22,976 bases of DNA, from contig CAYLNM010000064.1 of NCBI GenBank assembly GCA_964385045.1, positions 1 to 22,976 on the forward strand, read 5' to 3'. Position 1 is the stretch's first letter; every line of letters begins with the position of its first letter. The notes under the pieces were generated by a model. That model saw nothing but the letters and a program-made list of their open reading frames with translations, searched no databases and had not been told where the DNA came from. The translations under genes and the position numbers were made by a program. Shown in pieces: positions 15,601 through 22,379 of this stretch. The DNA comes from CAYLNM01 sp964385045. Its GTDB lineage: Bacteria > Planctomycetota > Phycisphaerae > Phycisphaerales > SM1A02.

Positions 15601-15651
15601 GAACCGCTCGCCGTCGCGGCCGCCGTTCGTCCCGGCCTCGTCGGCGCGCAC
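12610..15651 (-). CDS. TPR-CHAT protein (caspase-like cysteine peptidase domain)
   Basis: About 1,013 residues, without signal peptide or membrane helix, so probably cytosolic. The N-terminal half is an array of degenerate Ala-rich TPR/helical repeats, for example ARADVNLGIALRRRDRPRDA and EENLADLAYRQGRLHRALAL. A linker containing FRAAFMGHRRSVHEELLAVA leads to a C-terminal CHAT domain. The predicted His-Cys dyad is present: HLASHGRFD with His871 and VTLSGCETG with Cys911, then IGRALLAAGARRVVASQWRV, which is conserved in CHAT proteins. CHAT domains are clan CD peptidases related to caspases and separase, used in bacterial conflict and signalling. The GTG at 15651 is chosen for an upstream GGAGG nine bases away; the frame is open to 15798, inside the preceding gene, so the start is uncertain. 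Cleavage target unknown. Confidence 0.92.
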   Translation of the reverse strand: MRADEAGTNGGRDGERFDPAATLEHLLESPVAELGPRAAILVADPHRLAATAEAVRAVSSRSPERGIAAAERLAELVAIADPPAAASAAVHRALARALAWAGRFDESIDAGRRAASIADAADVVEESVRTRLAIMHPLTELGRLDEAIETGRRAQTLAMAGDRPELAARADVNLGIALRRRDRPRDAVACFERARPHLLGEPPVLAALENSLGEALVELQDFAGAEAAFERARSGFDAAGAALQAAIAEENLADLAYRQGRLHRALALFEIARRRLGGDDAAMHRARVLAEEADARSMLGLHAAAVDGYCAALPLLDRFGLVLEAARARKGMGAALRRLDRPSEAATALAAASQAFTELGHRTARGRCDLIRAALELDANRPASARRLTTEALAAFAERPADAAAARLMLGEIAAAEGADELAEAELAAGLALARALDLPPLLADLLHAAGRRHRAAGRLAEARAVLEEAVEQVERVRGMLQARRFRAAFMGHRRSVHEELLAVALDRHAAGRAVGADAGAGEAAGDAEVAAALRAGELGRHRGLLDDLVAAEGREHRVAGASTAPGIEAAGVDDATAADEPGRLEAALATERRALNVLYSRLGDVALAGEADRDAAAALRTEIRIRERRAADHAMRLESVGGDSPLLAAPVPLERVRRDLPAGTRLVVFLAAGDALARLTIEAGGVELVPRACDLGALAEAVRRLRFQVERGLRPGADVARRRRLAGDARAAAIAVHRLAFAGADGELEGRSWPERLVVVPDGPLVGVPPGILHDGTDWLAARTAITTAPSASVHHRLLGRGPARTRGHLVVGVADEAAPRMLAEADGIASALAGGDAGSPVARLTGDAATADAVRAAMSRAASIHLASHGRFDRRQPHASGLRLADRWLTAAELARIPLDADLVTLSGCETGVTGDDAGETVGIGRALLAAGARRVVASQWRVDDAVTEAVMERLHRATRPFPDASHADSGPGAAIPTSDVGAALRRVHHELVDEHPHPAHWGAFVLMGRT

Positions 15652-15653
15652 GA

Positions 15654-15707
15654 TCAGGGGCCTCCGCCCGTGGCCGTTCCACCCGGCGCCGGTGCCTCCG
15701 GTGCCAT
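15654..15707 (-). other. 17-codon mini-ORF bridging anti-sigma-like gene and CHAT gene
   Basis: Directly after the anti-sigma-like TGA (15708-15710) comes ATG GCA CCG GAG, a reading frame of 17 codons ending TGA at 15654-15656, two bases before the proposed CHAT GTG. It could relay ribosomes between the two genes or be chance. The peptide is only Pro/Gly/Ala/Thr with one Glu. Confidence 0.25.
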
Positions 15708-16433
15708 TCAGCCCGCCCCCGCGCCCGCGTCGCCGCCGTCGACCATGAGCCGCTCGATCACCAGCACGTGGTCCGGCAGCACGGCCACGGCCGACCACGC
15801 GCCCGGCTCGAGGCGGCCGGCCACCATCCCGGAGGCGTCGGCGACGAGCACGAGCTCCATGCCCTCGCGCTCGTCGAGGCCGGCGAACCGCACCTCGGCG
15901 CCGTCGATCGCGGCCCCGTCGAGCCGGGAGACCTGGCCGAGCACGCGGGCTCCGTCGCCCGCGGCGGCGAGCTGGAGCTCCACCTCGACGACCTCGTCGG
16001 CGAAGGCGAGGAGCCGCGGCTCGGCGGTCGCGGCCCCGCCGCGGAGCCCGGGCTGGGCCGCCTGCGAGTCATGGACGAGGGCGGCGACCCCGCGGGGCAC
16101 CTCGGCCAGCTCGTCGAGCCAGGCCCGCACGCGGGCGGCGACGCGATCGGCGAGCGGCGGGCGGGGCGCGGCGGAGGCGGAGGCGGAGGCGGAGGCTGGG
16201 GCGGAGCTCGCCGCGGCCGCCCCGATCGCCCGCAGCCGGGCGAGCAGCGCCGGCGGCGGCGCCTCCGAGTCGTCCGCGCGGGCCGCCGCCCGGGCCGACC
16301 GGTAGAGCCCCAGCAGCCGGGCCGCCTCGGCGTCCCGTGCCACCTCGGCCGCCGTCCGCTCCGCCTCCGCGGCGGGCAGACGACCGTCGAGCCAGTCCAG
16401 CATGCGGGTCAGGGTCGTGTCCGGATCGGACAT
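15708..16433 (-). CDS. Anti-sigma-like protein of the CHAT operon
   Basis: A 241-residue protein directly downstream of the ECF sigma gene. The N-terminal 45 residues (LTRMLDWLDGRLPAAEAERT, then a helix through LLGLYRSARAAARA) resemble the N-terminus of zinc-finger-type anti-sigma domains, but the Cys and His zinc ligands are absent and no membrane helix follows. A low-complexity Ala/Ser linker (about residues 70-90) and a helix (DRVAARVRAWLDELAEVP) lead to a C-terminal beta-rich domain: EVVEVELQLAAA, GARVLGQVSRLDGAAI, GAEVRFAGLDERE, MELVLVADASGMVAGRLEPG and WSAVAVLPDHVLVIERLMV. I do not know this domain. Anti-sigma or adaptor function is inferred from position and N-terminal resemblance only. 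The ATG at 16433 is preceded by GGAGGT with good spacing; an in-frame GTG at 16439 overlaps that site. Confidence 0.75.
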   Translation of the reverse strand: MSDPDTTLTRMLDWLDGRLPAAEAERTAAEVARDAEAARLLGLYRSARAAARADDSEAPPPALLARLRAIGAAAASSAPASASASASAAPRPPLADRVAARVRAWLDELAEVPRGVAALVHDSQAAQPGLRGGAATAEPRLLAFADEVVEVELQLAAAGDGARVLGQVSRLDGAAIDGAEVRFAGLDEREGMELVLVADASGMVAGRLEPGAWSAVAVLPDHVLVIERLMVDGGDAGAGAG

Positions 16434-16465
16434 GGGCACCTCCGTGCGGGGCGGAGTCGCCCCGC
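16434..16465 (-). promoter_or_regulatory. Shine-Dalgarno with adjacent 8-bp hairpin before anti-sigma-like gene
   Basis: On the minus strand GGAGGT precedes the ATG by about five bases, an unusually good site for this window. Two bases upstream of it a perfect stem GCGGGGCG/CGCCCCGC (16446-16465, 4-base loop) forms. Its position suggests a role in translation or RNA stability within the operon; function unproven. Confidence 0.4.
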
Positions 16466-16538
16466 GCCGCGGCTGATACGTGGAATCGGCGGAAACGTGC
16501 CCGCGGCGGGCGAGTGGCCGCCCGGCCGCCGCCCGGCC

Positions 16539-17147
16539 TCAGCGAGGCCCGCCGTCGTCGCCGTCGCCGCCCCCGTCGCCGGCGGCCTCGTCCTCCGGCT
16601 CCAGCCCGAGCCGCCGGAGGATCGGAGCCAGCTTGCGGAAGCAGCGGGCGCGAGTGGGCCCGATGCTGCCCACCGGCATGTCCAGGTCCCGAGCGATCCG
16701 AGCGTAGTCGGGGCTCGGGTCGCGGAACAGCCGCGTCAGCAGGGCCTCGCAGCGGCCGCCGAGCTCCGCGAGGGCCTGCCGCACCGAGTGCTGCCGCTCC
16801 CAGCGGTCGACGTCCGCGGGATCGGGCGTCCCCGGGTCGGCCACCGTCTCCTGCAGGTGGGCGGCGCTCGCCGGGCGGCGGCGGCCCACCCGCCACGTCT
16901 CGCGGTGGGCGGTGGTGATGAGCCAGGAGGACAGGCGGGCAGCGTCCCGCAGGTCTCCGAGCGAGCGGTGGAGTCGGACGAACACCGCCTGCGTCACGTC
17001 GTCACTGTCCGCGTCGTCGAGCCCGTGCCGCCGCGGGATCGAGCGGACCAGCCGGGCGTACCGGTCCACCAGCACGCCCCAGGCGTCCTCCCGCCCCGCG
17101 AGGCAGCGCGTCACGAGCTCGGCGTCGTCGATCGTCGGATGGGACAC
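16539..17147 (-). CDS. ECF RNA polymerase sigma factor
   Basis: A 202-residue extracytoplasmic-function sigma-70 factor. Region 2 runs from LVTRCLAGREDAWGVLVDRY through HGLDDADSDDVTQAVFVRLH and LSSWLITTAHRETWRVGRRR, with the aromatic/basic residues that melt the -10 region. Region 4 contains ALAELGGRCEALLTRLFRDP and a helix-turn-helix YARIARDLDMPVGSIGPTRA. There is no region 1.1 or 3. The C-terminal 25 residues are acidic and Gly-rich. The GTG at 17147 gives a normal ECF N-terminus; the frame is open to 17282 but runs through the proposed promoter and is Pro/Arg-rich. It heads the operon with the anti-sigma-like protein, CHAT protein and subtilase and presumably controls it. Its target promoter sequence is not evident. 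Confidence 0.93.
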   Translation of the reverse strand: MSHPTIDDAELVTRCLAGREDAWGVLVDRYARLVRSIPRRHGLDDADSDDVTQAVFVRLHRSLGDLRDAARLSSWLITTAHRETWRVGRRRPASAAHLQETVADPGTPDPADVDRWERQHSVRQALAELGGRCEALLTRLFRDPSPDYARIARDLDMPVGSIGPTRARCFRKLAPILRRLGLEPEDEAAGDGGGDGDDGGPR

Positions 17148-17206
17148 GGGTGGCAGCCAGGGCCGTCGGCGGCTCCCGGCGGGGGGGGCCGGCTCGGCGG
17201 GCACCC

Positions 17207-17236
17207 ACCCTAGGGAGCGGCCGGTCGCGCCCGCAA
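17207..17236 (-). promoter_or_regulatory. Sigma-70-type promoter of the sigma-CHAT-subtilase operon
   Basis: On the minus strand TTGCGG (17231-17236) and TAGGGT (17207-17212) are separated by 18 bases, close to the housekeeping consensus. Transcription would start near 17200, about 50 bases before the GTG. This suggests the sigma gene is read by the vegetative polymerase rather than, or as well as, by its own product. Confidence 0.55.
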
Positions 17237-17288
17237 GCGGTCGCGGAGCCGGGAGGCCGCGGCGCGCGATCCCCGCGGGCACGACGAC

Positions 17289-17294
17289 TACGCT
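17289..17294 (+). promoter_or_regulatory. -10-like hexamer of the metal-binding lipoprotein gene
   Basis: TACGCT lies 60 bases before the ATG at 17355. The identical hexamer lies 56 bases before the aspartate kinase start. No -35 or Zur-like operator was recognised. Confidence 0.3.
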
Positions 17295-17354
17295 TGCGGC
17301 GATGCGCGTCGCCGGTCACTCGCCGGCCGCCGTCGTTCCCACGGAGCCCCCGCC

Positions 17355-18440
17355 ATGTCCCTCGAGCCGCGTCCCGCCGCCCCCGGCCCCGCCCGTCGCC
17401 CCTCCGCCGCTCCCCGCCGGTCGATCGCCGCGATCCTCGCCTCGGGCCTCGCCGTCCTCGCCCTCGCCGCCTGCGGCGACGCCGGGACGAGCTCGGACGA
17501 CGTCGAGCCGGCGGCGGCCGACGCCGCGGCCACCGCGTCGAGCCCGGCGGCGGGGGACGCGCCCGGCGGCCGCGCCGCCGCGAACGACGGCCTGATCGAC
17601 GTCGTCCGCACCACCTTCCACCCCACGACCTACTTCGCCGAGCGAATCGCGGACGGCCTGGTGGCGGTCGACAGCCCCCTTCCCGCGGGCGACGACCCGA
17701 TGTTCTGGTCGCCCACCCGCAACGCGATCGAGACCTTCCAGCGCTCGCGCCTGATCGCGGTCAACGGGGCCGACTACGAGCGGTGGGTGCCGATGGTCGC
17801 CCTGCCCGAGTCGCGCACGGTCGTCACCACCCGCGACTTCGAGGAGCCCTTCATCGTCGTCGAGGGCGTCACCCACTCGCACGGTCCCGCGGGCGAGCAC
17901 TCCCACGACGGCATCGACGGCCACACCTGGGTCGACCCCGTCAACGCGATCCGGCAGGCCCGGACGCTCGGGGAGGCGATGCAGCGAACGTGGCCCGAGC
18001 ACGCCGAGGCCTTCGCCGCCAACCTCGCCGCCCTGGTCGCGGACCTCGAGGAGCTCGACGCCGCCATGCGGGCCATCGCCCCGCGGCTCGAGGGCGTGGT
18101 GCTGCTCTCGAACCACCCCTCGTACGGCTACCTCGCCCGCCGCTACGGCCTCACCATCACCAACGTCGACCTCGACCCCGAGGCCCTGCCCGGCGGCGCG
18201 GACCTCGCGAACGTCCGCGCCGCGATTCCGGACGAGGGGGACCGGCAGGTGATCCTGCTCTGGGAGTCGGAGCCGCTCGACGAGGTCCGGCAGCTGCTGT
18301 TCGCCGACATGCGGGTCGAGAGCCTCGTCTTCGATCCCGCCGAGTCGCTGACCCGCGTCGAGCAGGCCGACGGGTTCGACTACCTGAGCATCATGCGGCA
18401 CAACATCGAGCAGCTCGGCTCGATGCTGCCGCCGGCCTGA
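17355..18440 (+). CDS. ZnuA-like metal ABC transporter substrate-binding lipoprotein
   Basis: A 361-residue periplasmic metal-binding lipoprotein of the cluster A-I type. The signal peptide ends in the lipobox Leu37-Ala-Ala-Cys40, followed by a roughly 40-residue Ala/Ser/Pro linker. The domain shows DVVRTTFHPTTYFAERIADG near its start, SPTRNAIETFQRSRLIAVNG, a His-rich loop THSHGPAGEHSHDGIDGHTW that is typical of zinc-binding ZnuA, HTWVDPVNAIRQA, and SNHPSYGYLARRYGL in the second lobe with the conserved His. Zinc is the likeliest ligand, with manganese possible. No permease or ATPase gene adjoins it, so it is an orphan binding protein here. The ATG at 17355 directly precedes the signal peptide. 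Confidence 0.88.
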   Translation: MSLEPRPAAPGPARRPSAAPRRSIAAILASGLAVLALAACGDAGTSSDDVEPAAADAAATASSPAAGDAPGGRAAANDGLIDVVRTTFHPTTYFAERIADGLVAVDSPLPAGDDPMFWSPTRNAIETFQRSRLIAVNGADYERWVPMVALPESRTVVTTRDFEEPFIVVEGVTHSHGPAGEHSHDGIDGHTWVDPVNAIRQARTLGEAMQRTWPEHAEAFAANLAALVADLEELDAAMRAIAPRLEGVVLLSNHPSYGYLARRYGLTITNVDLDPEALPGGADLANVRAAIPDEGDRQVILLWESEPLDEVRQLLFADMRVESLVFDPAESLTRVEQADGFDYLSIMRHNIEQLGSMLPPA

Positions 18441-18478
18441 ACCCGGCCCGAGGGCGCCGACCGCCGCCCGCGGCCCGC

Positions 18479-18501
18479 CGCGGCGCGTACGCCACGCCGC
18501 G
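18479..18501 (+). terminator. Weak hairpin downstream of metal-binding lipoprotein
   Basis: A 7-base stem CGCGGCG/CGCCGCG (18479-18485 with 18495-18501, 9-base loop) lies about 40 bases after the stop. There is no T-run; in such GC-rich DNA it may be chance. Confidence 0.25.
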
Positions 18502-18605
18502 TCACCCACGAGCACGGCGGACGCGCGGGGCACGGACCGCCGGCCGCCGACCCGGGACCCGCTGTCGGCTCGCGTCCGGTCCCCGGCGCCGCGGCCGAAC
18601 TGCGG

Positions 18606-18611
18606 TACGCT
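18606..18611 (+). promoter_or_regulatory. -10-like hexamer of aspartate kinase
   Basis: TACGCT occurs 56 bases before the GTG at 18668, matching the arrangement upstream of the metal-binding lipoprotein. No lysine riboswitch-like leader is apparent in so short an interval. Confidence 0.3.
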
Positions 18612-18667
18612 CCTCCCCGGTCACGGACGATCGAGCGGTCCGCCGCCCGGCGGGCCTGGAGGGCGGC

Positions 18668-20215
<1,548 letters not shown>

Positions 20216-20289
20216 GCGCGCCGCCCGCCGGCCGGGACGGCGAGGCTCCCCGCCGCCCCGGCGCGAGGACTCCGGCCCGACGTGCGGAA

Positions 20290-20313
20290 CGCCGGTCCGC
20301 GCCGCGACCGGCG
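20290..20313. terminator. Hairpin between lysC and PEP-CTERM gene
   Basis: An 8-base stem (20290-20297 with 20306-20313, 8-base loop) lies in the 234-base convergent gap 20216-20449. Downstream, GAGGT/ACCTC (20345-20356) can form a second small stem. No T-run is present; no gene was seen in the gap. Confidence 0.3.
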
Positions 20314-20449
20314 CGTTCGCGGCGCCACGCGACGTGCGCCCCGCGAGGTCCGCACCTCACGCGAGGCCAGCGAGTCCAGCGTTCGTCCGCGCGCCGGGCG
20401 TGGCCGCCGGCCCGCCTCGACGGGCGGCCGACGCGGGCCCGGCCGCCGA

Positions 20450-21115
20450 TCAGCGTCGCCGCCGCGTGCCCGTCAGTGCCGCCAGCCCCAGCAGCACGGC
20501 CGCCCCCGGCCCGGGGATCAGCAGGAACGGCGCGCGAACGGCGGCCCCCAGGCCACCGGGGACGTACTCCACCGTGCCCCGGAAGATGCCGGCTTCGCCC
20601 TCGGGGATGGTGAGCTGCGCGATCAGGATCTCGCCCCCGTTCTCCGGCGTGCCCTGCACCGCGTCGACCCAGCCGCCGCCGTCCGACTCCTCGAAGAAGC
20701 TGCCGTTGATGACCGACGCGCCCGGGAAGGCCGGATCCAGGAACCCCGGCGTGAAGACGGCGTCGCTCAGTCCGACGTCGGCGTTGTCCGCCGGGTCGTC
20801 GTCGATCGTGACCCACGTGTCGGCGGGGCCGCTGGCCTGGAACGGCACGTCCTGCCGATCGAGGGTCTCGAACCCCGGCGAGTCCTGGACGAGCTCGCCC
20901 CCGTCCCAGCCGAGCACCGAGACCTCGGGGTCGCCGAGGATCCCCTGCACGACGTCGTCGGGATTGTCGAAGTCGAGAAAGATCCGGTAGGTCCGCGTGC
21001 CGGGCAGGATCTCCCCGAGATCGAGCGCCGTGATGCCGGTGTCGTCGGCCGTCGCCGGCCCTCCCGCCACCAGCGCCGCGACGCCGACGACGCCTCCGAT
21101 GATCGACGTTCTCAT
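20450..21115 (-). CDS. Secreted PEP-CTERM-like protein, paralogue 1 (divergent copy)
   Basis: A 221-residue secreted protein. The signal peptide (MRTSIIGGVVGVAALVAGG, cleavage near ATA/DD) precedes a single beta-rich domain: TYRIFLDFDNPDDVVQGILG, FETLDRQDVPFQASGPADTW, VTIDDDPADNADVGLSDAVF, FLDPAFPGASVINGSFFEES and ENGGEILIAQLTIPEGEAGI. The C-terminus is a sorting signal: IPGPGA, a hydrophobic run LLGLAALTG and TRRRR. PEP-CTERM signals are recognised by exosortase and anchor or release proteins at the outer surface; no exosortase is in this window. It shares its whole plan with the next two genes but is the most divergent copy. A GGGGA-type ribosome site precedes the ATG. Confidence 0.88.
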   Translation of the reverse strand: MRTSIIGGVVGVAALVAGGPATADDTGITALDLGEILPGTRTYRIFLDFDNPDDVVQGILGDPEVSVLGWDGGELVQDSPGFETLDRQDVPFQASGPADTWVTIDDDPADNADVGLSDAVFTPGFLDPAFPGASVINGSFFEESDGGGWVDAVQGTPENGGEILIAQLTIPEGEAGIFRGTVEYVPGGLGAAVRAPFLLIPGPGAAVLLGLAALTGTRRRR

Positions 21116-21270
21116 GCCGTGTCCCCTTTCTCGTCTCACGCGTTGGCGGCCGCGTCGAGCGTCCGCCCGCCGTGTCGGCGGCGGCGTTCATGCGCTCGCA
21201 TCGCCCCGGCGCCGCCGCCCGCATCGCGCTGCGCGGCAAGCGCACGTCGATTCACGCGGCCCTGACGCAG

Positions 21271-21287
21271 AATCATCCGCCGACGCT
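21271..21287 (-). promoter_or_regulatory. Conserved upstream element, copy 1
   Basis: AATCAT, four bases, CGACGCT (plus-strand reading) lies about 155 bases before the start of paralogue 1. The same arrangement occurs before paralogue 2. It may be part of a promoter or a relic of the duplication. Confidence 0.35.
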
Positions 21288-21328
21288 GCCCCGGCCCGAC
21301 GGCTCGCCGCCGCCCGCTCCGCCCACGA

Positions 21329-21364
21329 GAACGCCTCCCTCCGCGCGAGCAGAGGGAGGCGTTC
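21329..21364 (-). terminator. Conserved 3' hairpin of paralogue 2
   Basis: A perfect 13-base stem (21329-21341 with 21352-21364) with a 10-base loop lies 50 bases downstream of paralogue 2. The block between stop and hairpin is also conserved with the corresponding region after paralogue 3. There is no T-run, so this may be an RNA end or stability element. Confidence 0.6.
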
Positions 21365-21413
21365 GTCAACGAGAAGATGAGACTGAGCGGTGTCCCAGGA
21401 CGTCCGCGAGGAC

Positions 21414-22091
21414 TCAGCCGGGGCGCCGGCGGGTGCCGGCGAGGCCGGCGAGGCCCAGGAGCGCGGCGGCGCCGGGAGCGGGAATGAAGAAGGCCTCGGA
21501 GACGAAGTCGCCCTCACCGCCGGGGGTGTAGTCGACGGTGCCGGTGAACACGACGGGGCCCGCACCGTCGGCGATCGTGAACTGGGCGATCAGGATCTCG
21601 CCGCCGTTCTCGACGGTGCCCGGATCGAAGTCGAACCAGCCGCCGTTGTCCTCCTGGATGAACGACGTGCCGTTGATCACCGAGGCGCCCGGGAACGCCG
21701 GATTCAGGAAGCCGGGCGAGAACGCCGCGTCGCTCAGGCCGACGTCGGCGTTGTTGGCCGGATCGTCGTCGAGGGTCACCCACGTGTCCCCCGGAAGACT
21801 CGCCGAGAACGGGAAGTCCTGCACCTCGAGCGTCTCGAAGCCGGGCGAGTTCTGGACGAGCTCGGGGCCGCTGTACGACAGCGCCATCACGTCCTCGTTC
21901 CCCGAGACCGCGAGGATCTTGTCGTCCGGGTTGTCGAAGTTCAGGAAGATCCGGAACGTCGTGGTGCCGCTGTTGCCGCCGATCATGTCGCCCATGTCGA
22001 CGACCGTCCATCCGGTGAAGTCCGCCGCCGCCGCGCCGGCGGCGGCGAGCGCCGCGATGCCGGCCAGCCCGCCGGGGGTCCTGTCTCTCAT
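21414..22091 (-). CDS. Secreted PEP-CTERM-like protein, paralogue 2
   Basis: A 225-residue secreted protein with a short signal peptide (GGLAGIAALAAAGAAAA, cleavage before Asp). The mature domain begins FTGWTVVDMGDMIGGNSG and continues with TFRIFLNFDNPDDKILAVSG, FETLEVQDFPFSASLPGDTW, VTLDDDPANNADVGLSDAAF, FLNPAFPGASVINGTSFIQE and ENGGEILIAQFTI. The tail is FIPAPGAAALLGLAGLAG followed by TRRRPG. Most residues are identical to paralogue 3, which indicates recent duplication. Asp/Asn clusters suggest calcium binding, but this is speculation. AAAGGA precedes the ATG. Function unknown; surface location is inferred from the sorting signal. Confidence 0.9.
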   Translation of the reverse strand: MRDRTPGGLAGIAALAAAGAAAADFTGWTVVDMGDMIGGNSGTTTFRIFLNFDNPDDKILAVSGNEDVMALSYSGPELVQNSPGFETLEVQDFPFSASLPGDTWVTLDDDPANNADVGLSDAAFSPGFLNPAFPGASVINGTSFIQEDNGGWFDFDPGTVENGGEILIAQFTIADGAGPVVFTGTVDYTPGGEGDFVSEAFFIPAPGAAALLGLAGLAGTRRRPG

Positions 22092-22147
22092 CGAAGTCGT
22101 CCTTTCTCTGTCCTGCGGCCGTGACGTGGCCGCCTGCCGTGCCGGCG

Positions 22148-22212
22148 GCGCACGCGTGCACGCCTCTCCCCGGCTCCATGCACGCTATCGCGCATGGCCG
22201 CGCATGCACGCA
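22148..22212. repeat. Cluster of ATGCACGC-type and alternating purine-pyrimidine repeats
   Basis: In the gap upstream of paralogue 2 there is a palindrome GCGTGCACGC (22154-22163) and direct repeats of ATGCACGC at 22178-22185 and 22204-22211. Alternating purine/pyrimidine runs extend over 22148-22163 and 22199-22212. Paralogue 1 lacks the cluster. Confidence 0.5.
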
Positions 22213-22234
22213 GTCCTGCGCCATGCTCACACCA

Positions 22235-22251
22235 AATCATGCCGCGACGCT
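22235..22251 (-). promoter_or_regulatory. Conserved upstream element, copy 2
   Basis: AATCAT, four bases, CGACGCT, as in copy 1, lies about 145 bases before the start of paralogue 2. Confidence 0.35.
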
Positions 22252-22290
22252 CCCTCCGCCGCGCGGTCCACCAGCACCTGCTCCGCGCAC

Positions 22291-22326
22291 GAGAACGCCT
22301 CCCCCCGCAACGGCGGAGGGAGGCGT
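22291..22326 (-). terminator. Conserved 3' hairpin of paralogue 3
   Basis: Sixteen-base arms (22291-22306 with 22311-22326) close on a 4-base loop. The single non-matching position is a G.U wobble in the minus-strand transcript but an A-C mismatch on the plus strand, so it fits a structure formed in the RNA of paralogue 3. Confidence 0.65.
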
Positions 22327-22379
22327 TCATCAACGAGAAGATGAGACTGAGAGGTGTCTCAGGGAGAGTCCGTCAGGAC

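Noticed and set aside
16171..16200. GGAGGC short tandem repeat as a regulatory or phase-variable tract
   Set aside because: It lies inside the anti-sigma-like gene and simply encodes the Ala/Ser linker in frame; a six-base unit cannot shift the frame.
12643..16305. A 1,220-codon open frame on the plus strand opposite the CHAT operon
   Set aside because: It is a by-product of extreme GC content: the translation is Arg/Gly/Pro/Ala/His-rich without domains, and the minus strand carries recognisable CHAT and anti-sigma-like sequence.
17150..18667. The upstream part of a 1,021-codon plus-strand open frame that includes aspartate kinase
   Set aside because: It overlaps the ZnuA-like gene in another frame, is Arg-rich and lacks domains; only the part from about 18668 is supported.
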